Shown here: piece by piece, positions 50,891-60,093 of the stretch
How positions within the stretch are numbered: the stretch's first letter is position 1
Layout of the letters: every line of letters starts with the position of its first letter
DNA from: Pycnococcus provasolii
Lineage: Eukaryota; Chlorophyta; Pseudoscourfieldiophyceae; Pseudoscourfieldiales; Pycnococcaceae
Length of the DNA: 64,000 nt
Assembly (NCBI GenBank): GCA_938743325.2
Contig: OW568877.1
Coordinates: 434,001 to 498,000 of the forward strand
Direction of reading: 5' to 3'
Notes under the pieces: model-generated
What the model saw: the letters and a program-made list of their open reading frames with translations, nothing else
What the model was told of the DNA's origin: nothing
Database searches by the model: none
Made by a program: the position numbers and the translations under genes

Positions 50891-53359
50891 ATGGAAGCAG
50901 AACGACGTCAAAACCAGTGTTGCTGGGACCGCACGACGAACTTCGTCGCCGTCGCTTCGACGACATCGGCAACAACTGCAATACCTACCGTCAATATCCT
51001 GGAGCCTTCGTCGTATCCCACGTCGTACTCCGCAATACGACTCGACGCAACGCCGGCACGCATGTGCTTCGTTCCACACAACACCACACTCGCGGGATCG
51101 CTACTCGTCGTCGACACGAAGGGGAATGCAACAATACACGCTCACGACGTCTGCGGGAGAGTTCTCGTTGCAAACAGATGGACGAGTGGCGTGGCGTGGT
51201 GGAGTTCAGACGCTCAGCCGGTTTTGCGCGTGCGCTTCCTTGACGTGAATGCCATGCTCAACACGCAGACTCCACCAATCTGCCGTGACGACGACGGCGC
51301 TGACGATGGTAAAGGTGCCACCACCACCACCACCACCTCCTCCTCCGTCGCCGCCACACCACCACCCTTCACACTACACTCCGCCGTGATGCCCGGTGCG
51401 CCTCTCCTCGCATCCGTCAACTCGAAGTGCATGCTTCACCTGTACAGTGTTCAGCCGGATGCACTCATGTCCCTGCACGAGGCGATCGCGACCGGGAACA
51501 CCGTGTTTTACCTCGCCGCCACGTGTGCACTGCCGGCAGCAGAGATGCAGACCGAAGACTGCGCTATCGAGCTTGCCGACATCATGCAAGTGCATGACGG
51601 CATGCTCGTGACGGCTGCTGCGAATGGCAAGGTGCGCCTGTTTCACGTCACCTCGGAGAGCGCGCCGCCATTCAATCTCACGAGCCAGCTTCTCCGCACG
51701 TTCGACATCGCCGCCACAAGCGTGAGCATGCGATCGAATCGGCTCTTTGTTGCATCCTCAGATCGACGTCTGGCGTCCTGGAAGCTGACAACATCGTCGA
51801 CGACTGTGGCAGCGGAAGCACCGGACCAGGAGGTATCCATTTCATCTTCGAGTTCGCTAGCCATTCTCGACATTTCGTACGATGGTACACGTGTCGCCCT
51901 GCTGGAGGAGGATGGTCTTGCCATCACAATCCGAGGATGTGCGAATCTCGACAAGGTTCAGCACACCGTGAAGTGCACAAAGAGCACGGCGAGCGCGGCA
52001 TTCTCGTCCAACGCCATGGCGCTCGTCACCTGCGACGTCGACGGCGAATCGCGTTTGCACGTGCTGCCGTCAATAACGGGCGAGGGTGGGCTCACCAAGC
52101 GCCTGCTGTTTGGCATTGCGAGCAACAGCGCGACGTGGGATGTTGCGAAGGCCTGGTCGACGTTTGGCGCCGACGCGGCTGCGAAGGAACACGACGTGCT
52201 TGCGCAGGAGGTGGCATCGTTGGAGTCGGACGCACGGCGTCTTTTGATGCCCGCGCTTGACTGGTTCGCCACAGACGTGTGCCGCCACTTAAAGTCCAAC
52301 AGGATAGTGGCACCAGCAATTGACGCGCGTGCACGCCGTAGGCTTGCGCTGTGCGGTGTCGCACTTTCGCACATCTTCGAAAACAAGTCGGCGAGCCCGG
52401 AGGCGGCGATCTCTCTCGCACCCACTGTCGCATGGGTATCAACGCTTGCCCTGCTGTGGACCGCGAGCATGATGACGTGGGCATCCACATCGCCAACCAC
52501 GCCGCCGTGGCACCGGCAGCCGAACGACAGTGCATTTTTCCCGCTCCTGCACGCGACGCAGGATGCTGACTTCCTCCGCCTCATGCACAAGTGTCTTGCG
52601 ATGCGCGCGCACCTTCCACCTGACGTGCGTCTCTTGGGAAGTCTTCCGAGCGACGCGGCGTGCCGAGTTGCGAATGACGCACTTGCCGCCGCCGTGAAGT
52701 TGGCCGAGGCTGCGCTGCTTGCCGCTAAGTCAGCACCATCATCCGATCCCACACCCAGCCCATCTACCACCACATCATCATCATCCGCTCGAGATGGGCG
52801 CCTTCCACCGCTCGCCCACTCGAATCCATGGCGTCTGAACGATGCGCAACTTGCGCAGCTGGTGACTTCGGTTCAATCTGCCATTCAAACGGGCGGCGGC
52901 GACGAAGCGTCATCGCCAACCTTTGCACCCACGCATTTGCACCACCACCATCACAGCCTTCCCGTGAAGGAACTCACGGAGGCGATATTGGTGCACAAAA
53001 AACCCATTCCGGCAAATCGTCTCACGGAGATGGCGCTGGCGATGGGGCTCGCGGTCACACGTCGCGAAGATCAGGTGACCATCCCACCGGCGAGCAAACG
53101 AGCGCGACTTCACCACGCCATTGCATACGGAAGTTTGCCCGACTGGCCGCGCGCGAACGCGCCGGTGGACCTGCTCGACTGCCAGGCAGTTGATGGCGGT
53201 GACGCGTCCGACGGACGTGTGACCTGTACCACGGCTCCTTGGGAGACGACGCAGGCATTTGGACGAGCGTACGCCGTGAACGCCGCAGCGGCGCGTCTGT
53301 GCGACGCGTGGGGTGCCCATTGTCCTCTCGGAGGTGGCGTCTGGCTCGCGCTCGGATGA
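50891..53359 (+). CDS. WD-repeat protein, MED16-like
   Basis: 822 residues from the ATG at 50891. Residues ~35-400 look like degenerate WD repeats (ANGKVRLFHVTS, SSDRRLASWKL). The remainder is helical, with Ser/Thr-rich and HHHHH linkers. The C-terminus reads CPLGGGVW, close to the CGGxW end of Mediator tail subunit MED16, with preceding Cys residues that fit a diverged zinc-like cluster. If right, it links activators to Pol II. The Mediator assignment rests on layout and C-terminus only. Confidence 0.45.
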   Translation: MEAERRQNQCCWDRTTNFVAVASTTSATTAIPTVNILEPSSYPTSYSAIRLDATPARMCFVPHNTTLAGSLLVVDTKGNATIHAHDVCGRVLVANRWTSGVAWWSSDAQPVLRVRFLDVNAMLNTQTPPICRDDDGADDGKGATTTTTTSSSVAATPPPFTLHSAVMPGAPLLASVNSKCMLHLYSVQPDALMSLHEAIATGNTVFYLAATCALPAAEMQTEDCAIELADIMQVHDGMLVTAAANGKVRLFHVTSESAPPFNLTSQLLRTFDIAATSVSMRSNRLFVASSDRRLASWKLTTSSTTVAAEAPDQEVSISSSSSLAILDISYDGTRVALLEEDGLAITIRGCANLDKVQHTVKCTKSTASAAFSSNAMALVTCDVDGESRLHVLPSITGEGGLTKRLLFGIASNSATWDVAKAWSTFGADAAAKEHDVLAQEVASLESDARRLLMPALDWFATDVCRHLKSNRIVAPAIDARARRRLALCGVALSHIFENKSASPEAAISLAPTVAWVSTLALLWTASMMTWASTSPTTPPWHRQPNDSAFFPLLHATQDADFLRLMHKCLAMRAHLPPDVRLLGSLPSDAACRVANDALAAAVKLAEAALLAAKSAPSSDPTPSPSTTTSSSSARDGRLPPLAHSNPWRLNDAQLAQLVTSVQSAIQTGGGDEASSPTFAPTHLHHHHHSLPVKELTEAILVHKKPIPANRLTEMALAMGLAVTRREDQVTIPPASKRARLHHAIAYGSLPDWPRANAPVDLLDCQAVDGGDASDGRVTCTTAPWETTQAFGRAYAVNAAAARLCDAWGAHCPLGGGVWLALG

Positions 53360-53468
53360 GCGTGTAGAGTTGTATTTTTGTGTTGCAACTTGCAAACGCT
53401 TGCAAAACATAGAAAGAAAAAAAAAAGTTTTGTAACACACAGAGAGGCTGCAAATTCCTGTTTCACTT

Positions 53469-55028
53469 TCACTTCAGGCCAACGAGGTCACAACTGAACT
53501 CCCACAGGTCCTGCGCAGCCTCGTCGTCCAAAGCAGCCTCGCTTGGGTCCGACACGTCGCGCTCGCGCAGGTACCAGAACGGCGTCCCTCCACTCTGCAC
53601 ATCCTCATTCTTCCCAGAACGTGGCAGTGGACCCTCCTTCACCATCTCCTCGTAAACGCTGCTCGGCTGCAACGTTGGCGCGAACGCCGCGAGAATCACG
53701 TCGCCAGCCGCCTGCCTGACGCTGCGCGCTCGTGGATTGTTCTTGCGGCTGTAGGTACGCGTGAGAATTGCGCGGTTGCGCTCACCAGCCTTGCTTCCAG
53801 GCGTGACGGGAACGTGCCGTGTGAGCCCCGTGCGAACAGTCAGCCCGGGATCGACGACGACGACGGATGACGTCCCCTTCCACGGTGCCCACTTGCGCAG
53901 GTTTGTGAGGTTCTTGGCAAACTGCCTCGCGAAAAGAACGTTGCACAGCTTGCTTCTCGCGTAGCTCATGTACGCAGCCTGTCCGCACGGCGGGTGCGCT
54001 TCCCAATCGTCCGTGTACTCCTCGCAGTTGATGTCCTCGAGGTCGAGTTCGATGGGATCGGTGCCTGGGATGCCGCGGTGCATTTCAGATCCCAGCACGA
54101 CGACGCGGAAAGCCTTGCTCGCACGAAGCGCGTCGAGCATGAGGTTGGTGAGCAGAAAGTGCCCGAGGTGGTTGACGGCAAAGTTTGCGTCGATGCGGTC
54201 CGTTGTGCGTTGTCGCCCGGGCACGAGGCCAAGTCCCGCGCCAAGTATGAGGCGGTCGACGCACTCGAGTCCGTGTCTGTCCCACTCGTCGACAAAGTCG
54301 TACACGCTGTCTGCGGACGACAGGTCGAGTGCCTTTGAGATTCCAATGATACGTCCACGTGGTCGCAGGTTTTCGCTAGGTGTTTCACTGTCCTCCTTGT
54401 CGAGAGCCAACTGCAGTGACCTTGCGAGTGCCTTTGCCTTTTTTGCCGTTCGCGACGTGATGCACACGGTCACTCCGTGCTTGGCGAGAATGCGCGCCAC
54501 CTCCCAGCATATGTTTGGTCTCTTGTTGTGCACGCCCACACCTGTGATGAGTACGGTGGTATCTCGCACTGACGTGTCTAGCAGTGCGTTGGCAATGGCG
54601 TCTGCGTTGGAGTCGGCGTCGCACCCGAGCGGCAGCAGCGTCGATCTTGGACGTCGGGTATTATTGTTGTTGTTGTTGTTGTTGCTGCTGCTGCTGCTGC
54701 TGATGGGTATGAGCTGGTGCTGTGTTGCCTGTGAGGATGGTGAGGATGGTGATGCTGACGACGACGACGGGGATGACGACGACGGCGATCTCGACGCCAC
54801 CATGCACACCACTGGCCCATGAGCAGTACGAGTAGCAGGTGTACAACGTGTTTGAGAAGAAACATGCAAGAAACATGGCAAGAAACCACACACAGGTGAA
54901 GAAGAACGCAGGGACCCTGACGAAGCCACAAACCCCGAGTGAGCACGAGCACGACATGCACGAGCACGAAGCTGAGCGTGAGGCATGACTGATGTGTGTG
55001 AAGAGATCTGAAACGAGGGAGCAGGCAT
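53469..55028 (-). CDS. Plastid-targeted short-chain dehydrogenase, POR/RDH-like
   Basis: The ATG at 55028 gives 519 residues. A Ser/Arg/Cys-rich leader and a Ser/Asn triplet-run linker precede an NAD(P)-binding Rossmann fold: VLITGVGVHNKRPN (variant glycine motif), TSRTAKKAKAL, and FAVNHLGHFLLTNLML. The active site YARSKL gives the YxxxK pair, with DPGLTVRTGL beyond it. The usual NNAG is LGAGLG here. The layout is closest to protochlorophyllide oxidoreductase and retinol-dehydrogenase-like SDRs, but the Cys residues that mark true POR are not evident. Substrate is unknown. Confidence 0.7.
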   Translation of the reverse strand: MPAPSFQISSHTSVMPHAQLRARACRARAHSGFVASSGSLRSSSPVCGFLPCFLHVSSQTRCTPATRTAHGPVVCMVASRSPSSSSPSSSSASPSSPSSQATQHQLIPISSSSSSNNNNNNNNTRRPRSTLLPLGCDADSNADAIANALLDTSVRDTTVLITGVGVHNKRPNICWEVARILAKHGVTVCITSRTAKKAKALARSLQLALDKEDSETPSENLRPRGRIIGISKALDLSSADSVYDFVDEWDRHGLECVDRLILGAGLGLVPGRQRTTDRIDANFAVNHLGHFLLTNLMLDALRASKAFRVVVLGSEMHRGIPGTDPIELDLEDINCEEYTDDWEAHPPCGQAAYMSYARSKLCNVLFARQFAKNLTNLRKWAPWKGTSSVVVVDPGLTVRTGLTRHVPVTPGSKAGERNRAILTRTYSRKNNPRARSVRQAAGDVILAAFAPTLQPSSVYEEMVKEGPLPRSGKNEDVQSGGTPFWYLRERDVSDPSEAALDDEAAQDLWEFSCDLVGLK

Positions 55029-55829
55029 GAACGAGACCTGTTTGGTGCACCGGTGACGTGTCCCAGTGGCGCCGCCAACAAGGGAAGGGGGTTTGGAATG
55101 GCGACGAAAAAGGGGCGACGAAAAAGGGGAAAGGAAAAAGCCAAAAAGGGGTCCGGAAAGGGGTCCGGAAAAAAGATGAAAAAGCGCGTCCAAAAAGAAT
55201 CATTCAAATTTAAAGCGTTTCAGGATGTATCCCCAAGAAGAGGTGGAACTTTTCCCGTAGTAAAATTACCTATGGGCATAATGGACCTTTATTGCTATTG
55301 GGGGAGGTGATCGGGGTTGGGCAAGTACGACTTAACGGTTGCATCGGCGCTGGTCATCCATCCCGTTCCTCAAGCAAGCAAGCAAGCAAGCTGGTGTTGT
55401 GTTGCGTGTGTGTTGTGTTGCCATCAGGCATCAGTGAGTAAGTTTACTTGTGCGACATTATTATGGGATGTTAAGGTTAGTCTACCACTACCGGGTACGA
55501 TAGGAAGCCTCCGCTCGAGTCTCTCGAGTCTCTACGAGAGGTGTGCATTTCTGGTGGTGCGGTCACTGCGGTCTACTGTATTTTTATTTGGGCGACAGAG
55601 AGACGACCTTTTACCGGGTACTCGCTCTCGTTCGGATTCGCGAACACCCACCTTAAGTCAGGGTTCTTCTGCATCACACCTCGTCCTTACATACCTGCTA
55701 GTTGGTATACGGCTTGCCTTTCGCACCTTAAGACGAGGCTCTACGAACTCAACGTACGGTGGGTGCCTTAACGTACAGTACTACTGTAGGTCTTCTCGTG
55801 GTGGTTCGTTCGACTGTGTTCACATCGTC
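55029..55829. other. Intergenic spacer with purine-rich and tetranucleotide repeats
   Basis: About 800 bp between divergent genes. It holds a GGGGTCCGGAAA-type purine block (55080-55180) and a CAAG tetranucleotide run at 55371-55391. A CTACCACTACCGGGTACG block near 55489 resembles the hairpin loop region at 11523. The open frame that enters the next gene from 55317 has no useful ATG before 55830. Confidence 0.45.
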
Positions 55830-56822
55830 ATGACGCCCGACGAAGTCTCCGCGATGGCGGCGTACTACCGCATCGACCTGTCAAAAGATAGCGAATTTCA
55901 CCTGCTTGCCGTCGCCATGGAAGGCGCGTCGGCACCCGTGCTCTTCCCGTGGGAAGAACGGGTCGACCACTCAGGACACCCGTACTTCTACCACGTATAC
56001 AGACACGTGCGCTCCAACAGACACCCGCTCGACAACAAGTTCCTGAACCTCGTGAACCAACTGCGCGAAGCAGGGCCGCCGGAGGGGGTGGAAGGACGAA
56101 CCGTCCTGGCCATGGACAGCGGCGACGGAACGACAGTCTACTACGACTTCAAGACAAACACGGAGGTGGAAGGCACGCCGGCCGAGGACACGCTCATACC
56201 GCCGCTGCCCACCGAACTCCTGCCACGCTACGACGCAACGGACCTTATGCAAACGCGGCGGCGCATCGACGTCGACGCGGTAAAGAAGCTGACATTCTTC
56301 TCGTGGTGGAGCGAAAGCATGGTGGAGGAGGGGAGCTACGGCGACGGCGAGACGACGGGTGGAAAACTCGAGAGGAAGTTCGTCACCGTGACCTTTCACC
56401 TGGAAACGGGGAAGTTCGAGGTGGAGATGCAAGGTGCGGAGGACATTCACCTCGCGGAACTGACGTCTGTGACGCTCGACAGGGTGCACGACGAGGGGAA
56501 CGGAATCGAGTGCTGGGACCTGTACGTGGGAGCGCCGGTGCACATCTTGGGCAAGCGCACGACGCTTCACCAGGCATCCGCGGAGACGTTGGAGTTCCTA
56601 GAGTTTCACGCAGACAAACTGCGCAAGGCAAAGGCGAGGTTTCTCGACGTCATACCGAAGTACCGAACCAAGCCGCTACCACCCGCGCTTCGCTTCGAGA
56701 AGGGTGCGCGTACGAAGGGCGGCACGTCGATCCGCGCGCTGATGATGCAGGTGGGCTACCTGCGCGAGGAGCTCGCCAAGTACAGGCCAAGCCTTGCGGA
56801 GAAGATTTCGCCACTCGAGTGA
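55830..56822 (+). CDS. WW-domain protein, CEP164-like
   Basis: 330 residues from the ATG at 55830. The N-terminal part reads YYRIDLSKDSEFHLLAVAME, then PWEERVDHSGHPYFYH and HPLDNKF. This helix-plus-WW arrangement is found in CEP164 and related basal-body proteins, although the second Trp of the WW is replaced. The C-terminal half has strands and the block CWDLYVGAPVHILGKRTTLHQA followed by a helix, like a PH-type fold. Likely a flagellar or basal-body protein, in line with RSP3 in this window; the exact role is inferred. Confidence 0.6.
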   Translation: MTPDEVSAMAAYYRIDLSKDSEFHLLAVAMEGASAPVLFPWEERVDHSGHPYFYHVYRHVRSNRHPLDNKFLNLVNQLREAGPPEGVEGRTVLAMDSGDGTTVYYDFKTNTEVEGTPAEDTLIPPLPTELLPRYDATDLMQTRRRIDVDAVKKLTFFSWWSESMVEEGSYGDGETTGGKLERKFVTVTFHLETGKFEVEMQGAEDIHLAELTSVTLDRVHDEGNGIECWDLYVGAPVHILGKRTTLHQASAETLEFLEFHADKLRKAKARFLDVIPKYRTKPLPPALRFEKGARTKGGTSIRALMMQVGYLREELAKYRPSLAEKISPLE

Positions 56823-56881
56823 ATGAATGGTCATAAACTTGTATTAATATTCAAAACGCAACAATACGTCGTGGTTTTCAC

Positions 56882-57661
56882 TTACAGGCAGTCTTCCCAA
56901 AGCTTTCTCGTCGAATCCGACGCCACTTCAAGCAGATAGCTTCGCATCTCCATAAACGTGCGCGGTCCAAGTGCGATGGTGCCTCGATTCGGCTCAGCGA
57001 GCCAGCCGTCCGTGACAAGGAATGCGATGGTTGCCTCCTTCTCCTTCATCGTCATCGCCTTCAAGTTGTTCGTGCCCTGCGTTTGCGTTCCCGCCACCTG
57101 CGTGTTGCTCGGCGCCTGCGTTGCCCCCAGCGCTCCTGCTCCTGCTCCTTGCGTGGCGTTGAAGATTTGGCTCGCTGAGAAGTTGAGCGCGTCTGTGCTG
57201 GAGATGGTTCCGTCCCCGTGCTCTTCGCACGCGATTGTGTCGAGCACGCTTTTGTAAAAGGCGATTTGCGCGTTGGATAGTTTCGTCGCGAGTTTCGCAT
57301 TCTCGTCCCCTTCGTGGTTGACGATACCGATGTACTGCACGTTGTCGACAGGCGAGATGATGCGCCTGACTTCGATGTGCATCATAGCAATAGCGGTGTT
57401 GATGCGCGACACGAAGCTGTCGACATCCACCGATGAAGAGGAAGAAGGTGCTGGCGATGACGAGGACTGCAACCCAAGTGAACTCACGCAGACTGCCGAC
57501 AGTTCTGACACGACAGCGTTGAATTCCGTCAGAGGCATGACGCGGCGTGCGACGAGCGCTTGGAGGAGTGCGCGGTGCAGGTCGTCCATGCCTGCTATTC
57601 CCTTGCCTGCTGCTCCCAAAGGCCCTGAAGACTGAACAGCGGCTGCGACGACCGCGGGCAT
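56882..57661 (-). CDS. NSE1: SMC5/6 complex subunit NSE1, RING not seen
   Basis: 259 residues from the ATG at 57661; another in-frame ATG at 57769 would add 36. Conserved segments are DLHRALLQALVARRVMPLTEF, RINTAIAMMHIEVRRI, YIGIVNHEGDENAKLAT, and the winged-helix block MTMKEKEATIAFLVTDGWL. NSE1 normally ends in a zinc-binding RING that supports NSE3/NSE4 and ubiquitin ligation. Here the protein stops (LWEDCL) just where the RING should begin. The stop overlaps ACTTAC, a GTAAGT donor-like site on the coding strand, but I found no RING exon before the neighbouring convergent gene. Confidence 0.8.
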   Translation of the reverse strand: MPAVVAAAVQSSGPLGAAGKGIAGMDDLHRALLQALVARRVMPLTEFNAVVSELSAVCVSSLGLQSSSSPAPSSSSSVDVDSFVSRINTAIAMMHIEVRRIISPVDNVQYIGIVNHEGDENAKLATKLSNAQIAFYKSVLDTIACEEHGDGTISSTDALNFSASQIFNATQGAGAGALGATQAPSNTQVAGTQTQGTNNLKAMTMKEKEATIAFLVTDGWLAEPNRGTIALGPRTFMEMRSYLLEVASDSTRKLWEDCL

Positions 57662-57983
57662 GGCAAGAGCGAGACTCCGGAGGGGTGGGTTTGAAATATA
57701 ATCGGCTCTGGGCGGGGAAACACTTCCTTCCTCCAAACCCCGAAAAACACAACATTTGTTTGTTTTCATTCGGGGTTTCGTTTCTCCTCCCCTGCACTAC
57801 GATAGGTCCCTCCCCTTCACTTTATTTATGAGATTCGGGGTTTTCTTCGATTTCGATTTCGAGTTTTTTTCCACGATCCGATTCGGTTCGTTCTTTTCGT
57901 AAACTTTACGTGTAGCTACACTTTACGGTACCAGTACCTGTATATGGCGTTACCTGTACGTATGTCGTCGTCTGCTGGTATGT
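57662..57983. other. Intergenic spacer
   Basis: About 320 bp with several C-rich and TTCG-rich stretches. It serves as promoter of NSE1 and 3' end of EF-P; no gene is seen. Confidence 0.35.
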
Positions 57984-58841
57984 TTACGCGCGTCCCAGGT
58001 AGTCGCCCGTGCGTGTGTCCACCTGGATCACGTCGTCAATCTGAACGAAAAGGGGAACCGTCACAGTCGCGCCAGTCTCCACCTTAGCAGGCTTGCTCCC
58101 GCCGCCGCTCGTGTCGCCCTTCAAGCCCGGGTCGCACTCAACCACCAGAAGCTCAACCTGTGTTGGGATGGGAACGGGGAACGGGATGTGAGACGCGAGT
58201 GAGCTGAACGGTTCGCGTCGCACACACGTGTGTGCGCGTCTCCTCTCTTCTACGTACCGTGTTGGGCAGCGCGACGTCAATCACCTTTCCGTTCCACTCG
58301 CAGATCTCAACCTGCATGCCTTCCTTGAGGAACTTGGCCCACTCATCCTCCTGCAGGCGAGACTCGTCGTATGTCTCCATGTCCATGAAGCAGAAGTCTT
58401 CGCCATCCTTGTACGTGTACTGGCGCTTCGAACGCACAATGTCCGCTGTATCCACCTTCTCACCCGCGCGGAACGTCTTTTCGTTGGTGTTGCCCGTAAG
58501 CAGATTCTTAATTTTGCTGCGCACAAACGCACTTCCCTTTCCTGGCTTCACGTGCTGAAACTCCACGACTGCGACGCGACGTCACACGTTCGTTCAAAAC
58601 GAAAACATGGGTTGTGAAAAGTGGCGTTAGTCAACGAGTACGCGAGTCAAATCATCACGAGCATCCCTCCCAACCTACCTTTGTACGGCGCTCCGTCAAT
58701 CTCAATCGTCAAGCCGTTCTTGAAGTCGTTGGAGCTCGTCGTGCCTGCGTACACACGCGTACTTCTCCGACTACTTTGAGTGCGGTACGCAGCACTGCTA
58801 CCGCGCGGCTTCGAGCACCAGGACACAGACCGAGCCAACAT
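57984..58841 (-). CDS. efp: Plastid elongation factor P, two introns
   Basis: Exons on the minus strand are 58841-58679, 58568-58258 and 58157-57984. Introns of 110 and 100 bp start GTAGGT and GTACGT and end CAG, and joining keeps frame, giving 215 residues. A Ser/Arg-rich transit peptide precedes [33 protein letters not shown] contains the modified-loop Lys, and the OB domains end [19 protein letters not shown] rescues ribosomes stalled on poly-Pro. The bacterial-type sequence with a leader indicates the plastid ribosome. Confidence 0.9.
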
Positions 58842-59079
58842 CTAACTCAACCTACTAACTGCTAATGGCACCGGAAGTGCGATGGGGAAGTGGGTCTGCG
58901 GCGCTGAGTGGCTGGCTGGAAGTTTATCCGAAAATCTCTCTCGGAATGGGGGTTAACGTAGACTTTTTGACCCGGAGATTTCAGGTTCGATTTTCGTTCG
59001 GGGTTGGGAATTTGGGCTTTGGACTGGTTGGGTTCCCTTCGCTCCTTTTGCGTGACAATTTTTTTGTATTTCACTCATC

Positions 59080-60081
59080 ATGGCACCGCCTCAAACGCGC
59101 GCGCAGCACGTCGCAATCTTAGCGTCTCTCGCGTACGAAGCTCTACGCCTCGTCGTCTTCCCGTGGATGCGCGATCGACGCATCGCCAAGGAGAATGAGT
59201 TCATGCACAACAACAACGCTCGCCACGTCATTGCCGCAGGAACCGATCACTCCCACGCGATTCGAGACGACGGAGGCATCGCTTGCTGGGGTGAAAACGG
59301 CAGGGACCAAGCACCTCCTGACGGCGTCGAGGGCGACTTCGTTGCGGTCGACGCGGGTCATTCTCACTCGATAGCGCTGCGACGCGACGGCAGCATCGCA
59401 TGCTGGGGATCGAACACGTACGGCAAGGCTCCTCCCGATGGTGTCCAGGGAAACTTCGTCGCGATCGTAGCTGGTCAATCGCACTCGCTCGCGGTTCGAC
59501 ACGACGGCAGCGTCGCGTGCTGGGGCGCCAACAATCACGGCCAGGCGCCTCCGGACGGCATACAAGGTGACTTCGTCGCCATCGCCGCGGGTGGCACACA
59601 CTCGTTAGCGATTCGACGCGACGGAAGCGTCGCGTGTTGGGGACGCAACGACAACGGCCAAGCGCCTCCCGACGGTGTCGAGGGAAACTTCGTCGCAATC
59701 GCCGCGGGGTGGCATCACTCGCTCGCGGTTCGACGCGACGGCAGCGTCGCGTGCTGGGGCTTCAATCACAATGGCCAGGCGCCTCCCGAAGGCGTTGACG
59801 GCGACTTCGTCGCCATCGCCGCGGGCCATTGTCATTCAATCGCGCTTCGACGCGACGGTGGCATCGCATGCTGGGGCCACCCTCGGCCGATAGTGCGAGA
59901 CTATCATCATGGCCAGGCGCCCCCCGAGGGCATTGACGGCGACTTCGTTGCGATTGCCGCTGGTACGAATCACTCGTTGGCACTTCGACGCGACGGTAAC
60001 ATCGCTTGCTGGGGAGGCAACTTCGAAGGCGAGGCGCCTCCCGATGGCGTGACAGGTCCATTCGGACGCATCAACGTGTAG
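59080..60081 (+). CDS. RCC1-like beta-propeller repeat protein
   Basis: 333 residues from the ATG at 59080. About seven repeats of 38-43 residues follow one another, with a core of HSLAVRRDGSVACWG and GQAPPDGV. Each resembles an RCC1/BLIP-II blade. A hydrophobic N-terminal helix (ILASLAYEALRLVVFP) may be a membrane anchor. Repeats are very alike at DNA level, pointing to recent expansion. The CWG-GQ-PP pattern is frequent in bacterial and algal RCC1-like proteins; function unknown. Confidence 0.8.
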   Translation: MAPPQTRAQHVAILASLAYEALRLVVFPWMRDRRIAKENEFMHNNNARHVIAAGTDHSHAIRDDGGIACWGENGRDQAPPDGVEGDFVAVDAGHSHSIALRRDGSIACWGSNTYGKAPPDGVQGNFVAIVAGQSHSLAVRHDGSVACWGANNHGQAPPDGIQGDFVAIAAGGTHSLAIRRDGSVACWGRNDNGQAPPDGVEGNFVAIAAGWHHSLAVRRDGSVACWGFNHNGQAPPEGVDGDFVAIAAGHCHSIALRRDGGIACWGHPRPIVRDYHHGQAPPEGIDGDFVAIAAGTNHSLALRRDGNIACWGGNFEGEAPPDGVTGPFGRINV

Positions 60082-60093
60082 CTAAAGAGAGAG

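Noticed and set aside
55317-55829. Long N-terminal extension of the CEP164-like gene
   Set aside because: No suitable ATG and composition typical of spacer; the conserved protein begins at 55830.
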